The notes below the pieces were generated by a model. The model had not been told where the DNA came from. It worked only from the letters and a program-made list of their open reading frames with translations, and did no database searches. From positions 1 through 40,058 of IMG/VR virus record IMGVR_UViG_3300024500_000055: a DNA stretch of 40,058 nucleotides; one strand, given 5' to 3'. How positions within the stretch are numbered: the stretch's first letter is position 1; every line of letters starts with the position of its first letter. Made by a program: the position numbers and the translations under genes. This DNA is from a virus. Below are positions 31,315-38,695 of this stretch, one piece after another.

Positions 31315-32343
31315 ATGACTATGGTCGTAGACTTATTTCGTAGATTGCTTCCTGTTAAAACTAAACCGAGCCCTTCTGGTTGGCTCAGTTTCAACGCACC
31401 TTGTTGCCAGCATCGCGGACATAGTCCGGATACTCGTAAACGGGCAGGCGTTCGCTTCGACGGTAACGGAATAGTCTATAACTGCTTTAACTGCAAATTT
31501 ACCACCGGATGGCAACCAGGAAGTCCAATTGGCGAAAAAATGAAAACGTTGGTTCGATGGATGGGCGCCAGCGATGATATAGTTAAAGAAATGATCTTTG
31601 AAGCTCTTAAAACAGAAAGCGAAGAGTACAAGCCTGAACAATACCAACCTAAAGTAGACTTTACAGAAAAAGAGCTTCCAGAAGGCGCAATGCCAATAGC
31701 CAAATGGCTTGACATGTATGACGACATGACTGCTCTTTGGTTAGATCCTGTTATAGAATACATATCTTTGAGAGGATTTGATCCATTAGATAATCATTTT
31801 TATTGGAGTCCTGCTGCCGGTTACGAAACTCGAGTCATTATTCCGTTTTTCTATCAAGGAAAAATCGTTGGCAATACTGCCAGAAAAGTCACCGACGGAA
31901 AACCAAAATATCTATCAGATCAACATCCGTTTTTTGTCTTTAATGTTGACGAACAATCTGAAGATCACAAATATGTATTTGTATGCGAAGGACCATTTGA
32001 TGCATTAGCTGTAGGCGGTGTTGCACTTCTCACTAATGAAGTTTCTGAACAACAAAGTAGGATAATTAATAGTCTAGGCAAGGAAGTTATTGTGATTCCT
32101 GACCAAGACAAAGCAGGTTTAATTTTGATAGAACAGGCCAAAGAATTAGGATGGAAGGTAGCTTTTCCAACGTGGGACAATGATGTAAAAGATACTGCCG
32201 ATGCAGTACAAAAATATGGAAAATTATTTGTCATTGTCGATGCTATTAAAACAGCACAAGAAGGTCCTATTAAAATTGAAATTGCTAAACGTAACCTTCA
32301 AACTAAATTAGAGATATTAAAAAATGCTGAAAACAATAATTGA
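31315..32343 (+). CDS. 61: DNA primase, T4 gp61-like
   Basis: Makes RNA primers for lagging-strand synthesis together with helicase gp41. The protein is 342 residues, identical in length to T4 gp61. A zinc-binding N-terminal domain is visible: CCQHRGHS (Cys30, Cys31, His33, His36) and CFNC (Cys57, Cys60). The Toprim part follows: VFVCEGPFDALAV with the catalytic Glu, then VIPDQDKAG with the DxD motif. Helicase gp41 is encoded 1.65 kb downstream, with a carbamoyltransferase-like and an oxygenase gene between them. Its end overlaps a 38-residue gene by 20 bases. Confidence 0.93.
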   Translation: MTMVVDLFRRLLPVKTKPSPSGWLSFNAPCCQHRGHSPDTRKRAGVRFDGNGIVYNCFNCKFTTGWQPGSPIGEKMKTLVRWMGASDDIVKEMIFEALKTESEEYKPEQYQPKVDFTEKELPEGAMPIAKWLDMYDDMTALWLDPVIEYISLRGFDPLDNHFYWSPAAGYETRVIIPFFYQGKIVGNTARKVTDGKPKYLSDQHPFFVFNVDEQSEDHKYVFVCEGPFDALAVGGVALLTNEVSEQQSRIINSLGKEVIVIPDQDKAGLILIEQAKELGWKVAFPTWDNDVKDTADAVQKYGKLFVIVDAIKTAQEGPIKIEIAKRNLQTKLEILKNAENNN

Positions 32344-32440
32344 TTTTATTACATTTCCCTGGAGGAAATATCAAGAACACAAGGCATGGAAAAAACGTCT
32401 TGCTGAACTGAGAAAACGTGATCCGTTTATCTACAAATGA
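32324..32440 (+). CDS. 38-residue conserved small protein (overlapping primase end)
   Basis: A short gene: ATG at 32324, TGA at 32438-32440, protein MLKTIIDFITFPWRKYQEHK followed by AWKKRLAELRKRDPFIYK. A hydrophobic start followed by a basic helix and the end RKRDPFIYK, which I recognise as a recurrent small protein of marine T4-type phages. It overlaps the primase gene by 20 bases and the following gene by ATGA, so it is translationally coupled. It could be a peripheral membrane or replisome-associated protein; unknown. Confidence 0.75.
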   Translation: MLKTIIDFITFPWRKYQEHKAWKKRLAELRKRDPFIYK

Positions 32441-33381
32441 TTAATTGGGGAATTAACGCACTCAATCACGGCTCGAGTCTAGCCGTGTTTAAAAATAACG
32501 AATTTGTTTCGAACACATTCGATAAATCTGATACACTAGAAAGTAGCACTATCAGGAAGGCTCTTGATGTAGGGACTCCGGATAATATTTTTTGGTATGA
32601 ACGCCCCTGGGTTAAGAAAACACGCCAGGCCTATGCAGGTCAATGGAATAGAGTGTTTGATTTTTCTGCATTACCATCAAATTATATTAGACAAATTAGA
32701 GCCGACTATGCAAAGATTCATTATACCCCACATCATGCTAGCCATGCTGCTGCCGGATATTATACCAGTCCCTTTAATCATTGTGCAATTGTAGTCCTTG
32801 ATGCTATAGGTGAGTGGGAATGTGCTAGTATCTGGGAAGGTAAGCACGGAGAAATTAAAAAAGTTTGGCATAAAGATTATCCTAATAGCCTAGGATTATT
32901 TTATTCTGCATTCACAGAACTTATTGGTTACAAACCGGTTCAAGATGAATTTTTATTACAACAAGATTCCGATAAGGGAGATCCTAACAAATATTATTTT
33001 GCTGTAAAAGAATATATGGGAACTTTAGTAACTGCATATAAAAACATGCATAAAGGTATTTGGGATTGGCCGTTTGAAGTTACAGAAGAAAACAAATATC
33101 ACATAGCTGCCGCTGTTCAAGAAGTGTTTACTGAACAAGTTGATATGGTTATGAAAAAAGCCAAAGATCTAACAGGTACTGATTGTCTAGTATACATGGG
33201 CGGTTGCGCGATGAATAGTAAAACAAATAAATCAGTAGTAGAGCCAAAGTTTAACTATATTTGGAGCCTGCCACAACCTGGTGATCCTAGTAGTAGTATC
33301 GGTGCTGTATTATATCATACCAAGCAACGAGTCTGGAATGCTAACCTTGGGGTTGTAAAACACATAGAGGTTCGTGTATAA
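32437..33381 (+). CDS. Carbamoyltransferase-like protein (NodU/CmcH family N-terminal part)
   Basis: A 314-residue protein related to the Kae1-like N-terminal domain of NodU/CmcH carbamoyltransferases. The HHASHAAAGYY motif (His99, His100, His103) and VVLDAIGEWECASIW are the metal and ATP-binding blocks; MGGCAMNSKTNKSV near 265-280 is the third. Complete enzymes have over 500 residues; the C-terminal YrdC-like domain that generates the carbamoyl-adenylate is missing. It may use an intermediate from another protein, or have changed function. Situated between primase and an oxygenase gene. Confidence 0.75.
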   Translation: MINWGINALNHGSSLAVFKNNEFVSNTFDKSDTLESSTIRKALDVGTPDNIFWYERPWVKKTRQAYAGQWNRVFDFSALPSNYIRQIRADYAKIHYTPHHASHAAAGYYTSPFNHCAIVVLDAIGEWECASIWEGKHGEIKKVWHKDYPNSLGLFYSAFTELIGYKPVQDEFLLQQDSDKGDPNKYYFAVKEYMGTLVTAYKNMHKGIWDWPFEVTEENKYHIAAAVQEVFTEQVDMVMKKAKDLTGTDCLVYMGGCAMNSKTNKSVVEPKFNYIWSLPQPGDPSSSIGAVLYHTKQRVWNANLGVVKHIEVRV

Positions 33382-33383
33382 TA
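33376..33383 (+). promoter_or_regulatory. Late-type octamer GTATAATA before the 2OG oxygenase gene
   Basis: GTATAATA ends exactly 5 bases before the ATG at 33389, in the same arrangement as at 31302. It overlaps the end of the carbamoyltransferase-like gene. No ribosome site is seen. Confidence 0.6.
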
Positions 33384-33388
33384 AAGTT

Positions 33389-33994
33389 ATGAAATATGTT
33401 AGTGGAACACAATGGCTTGTTGATTCATTTTATCCCAATTACAAAGAACTATTTGTATTAACAACAGATTTAGATGAAACAAAAGAATATAGCAAAGAAA
33501 CCGTAGCAGTCAATGCCAGGCAGTATCCACTTTGGTGCGATAATAAATTATCAGAAACATTTTATCATAGGCAATTTTCAGGCAATTTTAAACCACATAA
33601 TAATTGGCAAAACATTCAGGAAAAACTTTTTGAATGGACTAAAAAGACATTATTTGATCACGAGTTGAATTTAAATATTCAGCCAACTATTGCGTGGTAT
33701 ATGGACTATCAAGAAAACGGATGGCAAAGTATGCATAATCATGATAGCGATTGTGTTACGCAGGTCATTTATCTTGATAATTTATATCATTATAAACCGC
33801 AAGATCCGCCAAAAGAATCAGCGTGGGGTTCTATTTTTGCTGTAATAGCAGGTGGTGAGGAAACGATTTATAAAACATTAATGCCTAAAGAAGGGCGTTG
33901 TATTTTAATGACAGGAAGTGTCTTACATGGTGTATATCCGGTAAAGTCAACACCGAGACGATGCATTGTTGTAGATTATAAAATTATAAGATGA
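33389..33994 (+). CDS. 2-oxoglutarate/Fe(II)-dependent oxygenase-like protein (1)
   Basis: A 201-residue protein. The start at 33389 is chosen over 33374 because it fits the promoter octamer. The double-stranded beta-helix core carries the iron-binding pattern: MHNHDSDCVTQVIYL (His116/His118 with Asp119), then GSVLHGVYPV with distal His180 and the 2-oxoglutarate-binding Arg in TPRRCIVVDYK. Many such phage proteins are annotated as prolyl-hydroxylase-like; the substrate here is unknown. It overlaps the helicase gene by ATGA. Confidence 0.75.
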   Translation: MKYVSGTQWLVDSFYPNYKELFVLTTDLDETKEYSKETVAVNARQYPLWCDNKLSETFYHRQFSGNFKPHNNWQNIQEKLFEWTKKTLFDHELNLNIQPTIAWYMDYQENGWQSMHNHDSDCVTQVIYLDNLYHYKPQDPPKESAWGSIFAVIAGGEETIYKTLMPKEGRCILMTGSVLHGVYPVKSTPRRCIVVDYKIIR

Positions 33995-35436
33995 TAAAAA
34001 CATACGATTACGAAGTACAAAAATTATATCTCGAGTTGATGCTTGCAGATGCAGAAGTATTTGTTCGTTGTCAAGGTATCTTTGATCACACATTGTTTGA
34101 TCGAAAGTTACAAGATGCAGCAGAATTTATCAATGTGTATGCAAAAGAATATGCTGTATTGCCTGACTATGAAATGGTTAATGCAAGTTGCAGGATAGAT
34201 CTTAAAAAACCTGAAGATATAAAAGAAGGTCACAACGAATGGCTAATGGATGAATTCGAGTCTTTTACTAGGCACAAGGCGCTTGAACGTGCAATCATTG
34301 ACTCAGCAGATTTATTAGAAAAGAAAGACTACGGTCAGGTTGAAACGAAGATTAAAGAAGCAGTTCAAATATCTTTAACTAAAGATATGGGCACTGATTA
34401 TTTTGCAGACCCGAGAGCTCGTTTATTAAAAATTAAAGATAAGAACGGACAAATTAGCACAGGTTGGCCAAGTCTTGATCGTAAATTGTTTGGTGGAATG
34501 AACCGCGGAGAGTTGAATATTTTTGCCGGTGGTTCGGGTGCAGGTAAATCTTTGTTCTTGGCAAACTTAGGTGTTAATTGGTGTTTGCAAGGACTTAACG
34601 TCGTGTACCTAACATTAGAACTTTCGGAAGATTTAGTTGCTATGCGTATTGATGCAATGACAACTGGAATTCCAACAAAAGAAATTTTTAAAGATCTTGA
34701 CGATGTTGAAATGAAAGTTAAGATCATTGGAAAGAAATCTGGAGCATTGCAAATCAAATATATGCCTTCTGGTAAAACTGCAAACGATCTGAGAGCATAT
34801 CTAAAAGAATTTGAAATTAAAACAGGCAGAAAAGTTGATGTATTGTTAGTTGACTATCTAGACTTATTAATGCCTATGAGTAAGAAAATTAGTCCAGCAG
34901 ATTTGTTTATTAAAGACAAATATGTATCGGAAGAATTGCGTAATCTAGCAGTAGAAAAGAATTGTATACTTGTAACTGCGAGTCAGTTGAATCGTGGCGC
35001 TGTTGAAGAAGTAGAATTTGATCATTCACATATTTCAGGTGGTTTAAGTAAAATTCAAACCGCAGATAATGTGTTTGGTATTTTTACATCACGTGCTATG
35101 CGTGAACGTGGACGCTATCAAATTCAACTTATGAAAACACGTAGTTCTAGCGGTGTTGGTATGAAGGTAGATTTAGAATTTAATCTAGAAAGTTTAAAGA
35201 TTTCTGATCTACCAGAAGACGAACAAGAACACGCAGGGGCAAGTAGAGGAAGTTCTAGTATTATCGAATCTATCAAATCAAGAACAACCGTACAAGCACC
35301 AAAGAACGTAGATAGTGATGGAGTTATTACAGATCCTACACAAGGTGCAAGTTTGGGTAAAGTAAGAGCTAATGTCGAATCTACAAAATTGCGTGAGATT
35401 TTAAATTCGATGAGCTCTGAAGATGAAACATACTAA
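33991..35436 (+). CDS. 41: Replicative DNA helicase, T4 gp41-like (DnaB family)
   Basis: Hexameric 5'-3' helicase that opens the fork and works with primase gp61. The protein is 481 residues (T4: 475). The N-terminal helical domain is followed by the RecA-like core: Walker A GGSGAGKS (about 180-187), VVYLTLELSEDLVAMRID, Walker B VDVLLVDYLDLL, the TASQLNRGAVEE segment and the arginine-finger block RERGRYQIQLMKTRSSSGVG. The last 60 residues are Ser/Thr-rich. It overlaps the oxygenase gene by ATGA and the next small gene by 14 bases. Confidence 0.95.
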   Translation: MIKTYDYEVQKLYLELMLADAEVFVRCQGIFDHTLFDRKLQDAAEFINVYAKEYAVLPDYEMVNASCRIDLKKPEDIKEGHNEWLMDEFESFTRHKALERAIIDSADLLEKKDYGQVETKIKEAVQISLTKDMGTDYFADPRARLLKIKDKNGQISTGWPSLDRKLFGGMNRGELNIFAGGSGAGKSLFLANLGVNWCLQGLNVVYLTLELSEDLVAMRIDAMTTGIPTKEIFKDLDDVEMKVKIIGKKSGALQIKYMPSGKTANDLRAYLKEFEIKTGRKVDVLLVDYLDLLMPMSKKISPADLFIKDKYVSEELRNLAVEKNCILVTASQLNRGAVEEVEFDHSHISGGLSKIQTADNVFGIFTSRAMRERGRYQIQLMKTRSSSGVGMKVDLEFNLESLKISDLPEDEQEHAGASRGSSSIIESIKSRTTVQAPKNVDSDGVITDPTQGASLGKVRANVESTKLREILNSMSSEDETY

Positions 35437-35668
35437 AGTTACTCTAGCAGAGTGGTCGTCCCCAGATATTGAAGTTGTTGGCAACATTGATATAGATTGG
35501 CCTAAAATACAAAAGCTGATTGGTGTAGATCATTTAGAATGGATTTTAGCTCAGCCCAAAACAAAGTGTCAATTAGTTGTTGAAAAAATAGCTGAAAATC
35601 TTGCACTTGTAGTAGAATTTTACGATTCTAAAATAGAAGTAGAGTATCACCTAAGATGGGCTAAATAG
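35423..35668 (+). CDS. Small protein after gp41, unknown
   Basis: An 81-residue protein of mixed alpha/beta character. It begins MKHTKVTLAEWSSPDIEVVG and holds WPKIQKLIGVDHLEWILAQP and ALVVEFYDSKIEVEYHLRW. No motif identified. It overlaps the helicase gene by 14 bases, so it is coupled to it. It may be a helicase accessory; not shown. Confidence 0.55.
   Translation: MKHTKVTLAEWSSPDIEVVGNIDIDWPKIQKLIGVDHLEWILAQPKTKCQLVVEKIAENLALVVEFYDSKIEVEYHLRWAK
35660..35667 (+). promoter_or_regulatory. Late-type octamer GCTAAATA before the internal-protein cluster
   Basis: GCTAAATA lies 22 bases upstream of the ATG at 35690, at the end of the preceding gene. Core TAAATA as in the other late-type sites; no obvious ribosome site in the short leader. 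Confidence 0.45.
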
Positions 35669-35689
35669 TGTATTAATCGGATTTACACT

Positions 35690-36316
35690 ATGCGAGCACA
35701 AGAATTTATTACAGAAGCTATAAAACAACGTTTAGACGCTAAATGTTGGAAAGGCAAGCACAAAGAGGGCACCAAAATTAAAGGTGGTGTTCGTGTTAAT
35801 AATTGCGTTCCTAACGAAAGTGTCGATGAAGCAGGTAGCCCGGCACAACAGGCAGCTATTGCTGTCAATATGAAAAAGCAAGGCAAAAAACCTAAAAATG
35901 AAAGTCTAGAACAAGAATTTGATTTAATCGAATCTATCATTTCTAGAATTGCAGAACATAATCAAGTTGATGTTGATCTAGTATGGGAAGATTTAGAATC
36001 TCTAACTGATGACGAATTATATGTGTTTGCAGTTACACAACCTGTATTAGAAGATTGGCAAAAAGTCAACAAGAAAGACAAAACCGATGGCATGAGCAAA
36101 AAAGCTGTTAATGCTTATCGTAGAGAACATCCAGGCAGCAAATTAAAAACTGCTGTAACTACCAAACCAAGTAAACTTAAAAAAGGTTCTAAGGCCAGCA
36201 AACGTCGTAAGAGCTATTGCTCAAGATCAGCCGGTCAAAAGAAAATGCATCACATTGATTGTTCGAAAACTCCAGATAAGGCAATCTGTAAAGCACGTAG
36301 ACGTTGGAACTGCTAA
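35690..36316 (+). CDS. DUF5872-type basic protein with capsid-targeting-like N-terminus
   Basis: A 208-residue protein. The first residues MRAQEFITEAIK resemble the T4 capsid-targeting sequence, with a possible processing site after FITE. A CWKGKHKEGTKIKGGVRVNN block and an acidic helical middle (about 70-120) follow. The C-terminal part, with MSKKAVNAYRREHPGSKLKT, VTTKPSKLKKGSKASKRRK and a Cys-rich end (ICKARRRWNC), is the DUF5872-like region recognised in many phages. The strong positive charge would suit DNA condensation in the head. Linked by TAATG to the next gene. Confidence 0.75.
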   Translation: MRAQEFITEAIKQRLDAKCWKGKHKEGTKIKGGVRVNNCVPNESVDEAGSPAQQAAIAVNMKKQGKKPKNESLEQEFDLIESIISRIAEHNQVDVDLVWEDLESLTDDELYVFAVTQPVLEDWQKVNKKDKTDGMSKKAVNAYRREHPGSKLKTAVTTKPSKLKKGSKASKRRKSYCSRSAGQKKMHHIDCSKTPDKAICKARRRWNC

Positions 36317-36714
36317 TGAGAGCTAAAGAATTTATTCAAGAGTCTAGAGAGAATGGCATGGAAGACGATGTCGCGGAAGCGATTCCAAGCGCATTTGTTA
36401 TTCCTGCTCTACCTAATCAAGACCCATATAAGCAATACCGATTTGGTGTTGCTTTAGCAAATGCTCGAGCAAATAAAGCCAAAGACGACGTTATTAAAAG
36501 AGATACGTTTCAAGCAAAAAGTCCTTGGGGTGAAAACGCTATTGTTATTAGTTATACTAACACAACCAAAGATATTATTGATGATGCATTAAATCAAATT
36601 GGTTTAAGTTCTAGTGCTAAAAAACAAATTACATCAACAGGTAGTCATGAAACCAAAGACGTCAATAAGAGCAGTCCTGTTGCAACAAAAAAACGTAATC
36701 GATTTGGAGTTTAA
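36316..36714 (+). CDS. Conserved small protein with capsid-targeting-like N-terminus
   Basis: A 132-residue protein. The start at 36316 (TAATG overlap) gives MRAKEFIQESREN at the N-terminus, again like the capsid-targeting sequence, with possible processing after FIQE. The body has PSAFVIPALPNQDPYKQYRF (about 29-48) and KSPWGENAIVISYTN, followed by a Ser/Thr/Lys-rich tail ending KKRNRFGV. I recognise the family from marine T4-type phages; its role is unknown. A packaged internal or structural protein is inferred. Confidence 0.7.
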   Translation: MRAKEFIQESRENGMEDDVAEAIPSAFVIPALPNQDPYKQYRFGVALANARANKAKDDVIKRDTFQAKSPWGENAIVISYTNTTKDIIDDALNQIGLSSSAKKQITSTGSHETKDVNKSSPVATKKRNRFGV

Positions 36715-37425
36715 ATGAAGTTACGTGAGTTTACAGCATCTTCTGTTGTTACGGTCAATAAAAGATTAAATCCTAGAATATGGGACGGTGATTCATTAGA
36801 TCTAGAAGTTGAAGCCAAACTAATGGACATTGCCAAAGCCTTTGTAGATTTTGTTGGAGTGGATCTAGATATTGTTGATTATACCATAACAGGATCTAAT
36901 GCAAATTATACCTGGACTAAACATTCTGACCTAGATCTTCATGTCATTGTCAAAGGTTCTCCAACGGACGACGAACGAGAATTATACAGCGCCAAAAAGG
37001 CACTTTGGGCAGAACAACACACTATCACTATCAAAGGTCTTCCAGTTGAATGTTATGTTCAAGGAGAAGATGAGCCGCACCACAGCACAGGAGTGTATAG
37101 CATAGCTAAAGGTCAATGGCTGGTAGAACCAAAGAAGGTCAAGCCGGAAGTAGACGATGCTGCCGTGGAAGCAAAGAAAGATGGTATAATGAAAGCCATT
37201 GAAGAAGCGATGGTTTCTAAGGATCTAGAAAAACTTAGAGCAGTAAAAGAAAAAATTACTACTATGAGAAAGGCCGGACTTGAGCGTGCCGGAGAATGGT
37301 CTGTGGAAAATCTAGTTTTTAAGATTCTACGTAACCTAGGTCTTATTGACGAGATTACTGAAAAGATTCGTGAATTAGAAGATCAAGAACTTAGTCTAGA
37401 ACAGACTAACAATATTCTGTATTAA
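36715..37425 (+). CDS. Nucleotidyltransferase-fold protein with degenerate capsid-targeting-like N-terminus
   Basis: A 236-residue protein of the DNA polymerase beta-like nucleotidyltransferase fold. The signature TGSNANYTWTKHSDLDLHVIV (about 59-79) has GS (60-61) and DLD (72-74), the metal-binding acidic pair. GLPVECYVQGEDEPHHSTGV follows, with further acidic residues. The C-terminal half is helical (KDLEKLRAVKEKITTMRKAG). The N-terminus MKLREFTASS is a weakened version of the targeting motif in the two genes before it. It could modify a host molecule if injected, or act in the phage; unknown. Overlaps the next gene, which is convergent, by 20 bases. Confidence 0.75.
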   Translation: MKLREFTASSVVTVNKRLNPRIWDGDSLDLEVEAKLMDIAKAFVDFVGVDLDIVDYTITGSNANYTWTKHSDLDLHVIVKGSPTDDERELYSAKKALWAEQHTITIKGLPVECYVQGEDEPHHSTGVYSIAKGQWLVEPKKVKPEVDDAAVEAKKDGIMKAIEEAMVSKDLEKLRAVKEKITTMRKAGLERAGEWSVENLVFKILRNLGLIDEITEKIRELEDQELSLEQTNNILY

Positions 37426-37969
37426 AACTAACCGTAATTCTACTATCGGTTTGATTATTATCGGTTCCGTGTTCTATCCAGCTAGGAAATAAAATTAGCT
37501 GACCTGTACAACATTCCATTTCAATAAAATTAGCATTAACAGCATTGTGATTTACAATCTGTTCGTACATACGAAGTTGTGCCAAAGGACTGAATAATTT
37601 TAGTCCCACACTACCGGGATCTGCATGAACATAGAATGCTCCTGACACAACACTTAATTCATGTCTATGAGTTTCTACACGTTGATGTTGACCTAGTTTA
37701 TTAAACCAACTATTGGTTATTTTAACTGGTGCTATACCAAGTTCAATGATATATGCATCAACAGCGGCCTGTAGTTTTTGTCGTATGCCTTTGAGAATAA
37801 AATTATCAAAAAGACTACGGCCTACACCGTAACTGCTTTCTGCCCAGCCTACTAGTCTATGTGGTTCTGTTTTTTGTTTAGAAACAAAATCAGCAAGGAC
37901 ATGAAAATCTGGGTCCTTGCTGAAATCGTATTCCCTAACTATTGTAGGGAATAAAACATATTCGTTCAA
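37406..37969 (-). CDS. 2-oxoglutarate/Fe(II)-dependent oxygenase-like protein (2)
   Basis: A 187-residue protein of the putative 2OG-Fe(II) oxygenase type (PF13759-like). It starts at a TTG codon that overlaps the preceding stop (TTGA); the typical opening YVLFPTIVREYDF is right at the start, supporting it. Iron-binding His101/His103 (ETHRHELSVVSGAFYV), the KLFSPLAQ block, FPSWIEHGTDNN with the distal His167, and Arg177 in DSRITVSFNTEY all fit. Many phages carry such proteins; the target is unknown. Downstream of the BI-1-like gene in the same transcription unit. Confidence 0.85.
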   Translation of the reverse strand: MNEYVLFPTIVREYDFSKDPDFHVLADFVSKQKTEPHRLVGWAESSYGVGRSLFDNFILKGIRQKLQAAVDAYIIELGIAPVKITNSWFNKLGQHQRVETHRHELSVVSGAFYVHADPGSVGLKLFSPLAQLRMYEQIVNHNAVNANFIEMECCTGQLILFPSWIEHGTDNNQTDSRITVSFNTEYC

Positions 37970-38646
37970 TCTTTTCTACCGCCAAATAGTTGTAGAAGAT
38001 TTAGGAAAAGATTAATAAAATCAAGATACAGAGTTAGTGCGCCAACAATTTCAGCATTGCCTTCCGCTGTATCATAGCTGACCATTTCTCGAATCTTTTG
38101 TGTGTCGTAGGCAGTAAGGCCTAGAAAGATAATAACAGCAATAGCCGAAATAACCATTTGCATTAAGGTGCTGCCAATAAAGATATTGATTAGACTAGCA
38201 ATGATAATGGCAATTAGGCCTATGAACATAAACTGGCCTAGGCTATCTAAACTCTTCTTGGTAAAATAACCATAAAAGCTCATAACGCCAAACAATACTG
38301 CGGCACTCATAAAAGCTGAAAAAATACTGCCCATAGTGTAGACAGCAAAGATAGTAGCAAAGCTCAAGCCCATTAGCGCGGCAAAGCCATGTAGAGCTAG
38401 TTGTGCTGTGCCCTTGCTCATAGAATCCATATTCATACTAAGAGCAATAATAGCTACCAGCGGTGCAAATATAACAATCCATTTTATAAAGCCTGTAAAG
38501 AAAAAGGCCAATAGTGCAGGATTGGTTCCTACAAACAATGAAACGATCATACTGGTCAATACTGCTAGACCCATGTGTTTATAAACACTGGCCATGGCAC
38601 TATTGATAGCTTCAGCTGAACGATAAGTTGTAATTGAATCAAACAT
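37966..38646 (-). CDS. BI-1/YccA-family inner-membrane protein
   Basis: A 226-residue membrane protein with seven hydrophobic segments. The family hallmarks are a short soluble N-terminus (FDSITTYRSAEAINSAMASV), FTKKSLDSLGQFMFIGLIA in the middle and the ending LTAYDTQKIREMVSY then GALTLYLDFINLFLNLLQLF. The bacterial relative YccA inhibits the membrane protease FtsH; other members move calcium. A phage could use it to protect its proteins from FtsH, an inference. It has a perfect-consensus sigma70 promoter and the ribosome site AAGGAGA, so it is probably made early and strongly. It overlaps the oxygenase gene by 4 bases. Confidence 0.93.
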   Translation of the reverse strand: MFDSITTYRSAEAINSAMASVYKHMGLAVLTSMIVSLFVGTNPALLAFFFTGFIKWIVIFAPLVAIIALSMNMDSMSKGTAQLALHGFAALMGLSFATIFAVYTMGSIFSAFMSAAVLFGVMSFYGYFTKKSLDSLGQFMFIGLIAIIIASLINIFIGSTLMQMVISAIAVIIFLGLTAYDTQKIREMVSYDTAEGNAEIVGALTLYLDFINLFLNLLQLFGGRKD

Positions 38647-38666
38647 TGTGGTCTCCTTGTCTATGT

Positions 38667-38695
38667 ATTATACTAAGATTAACAGCAGGTGTCAA
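38667..38695 (-). promoter_or_regulatory. Perfect-consensus sigma70 promoter for the BI-1-like gene
   Basis: On the - strand TTGACA (38695-38690) and TATAAT (38672-38667) are separated by exactly 17 bases. The -35 overlaps the stop codon of the SGNH-like gene upstream. The leader of about 20 bases contains AAGGAGA just before the ATG at 38646. An early, host-driven promoter. Confidence 0.93.

Noticed and set aside
34398-34757. Open frame of 119 codons on the - strand
   Set aside because: Antisense to the gp41 helicase core, whose motifs are clear on the + strand.
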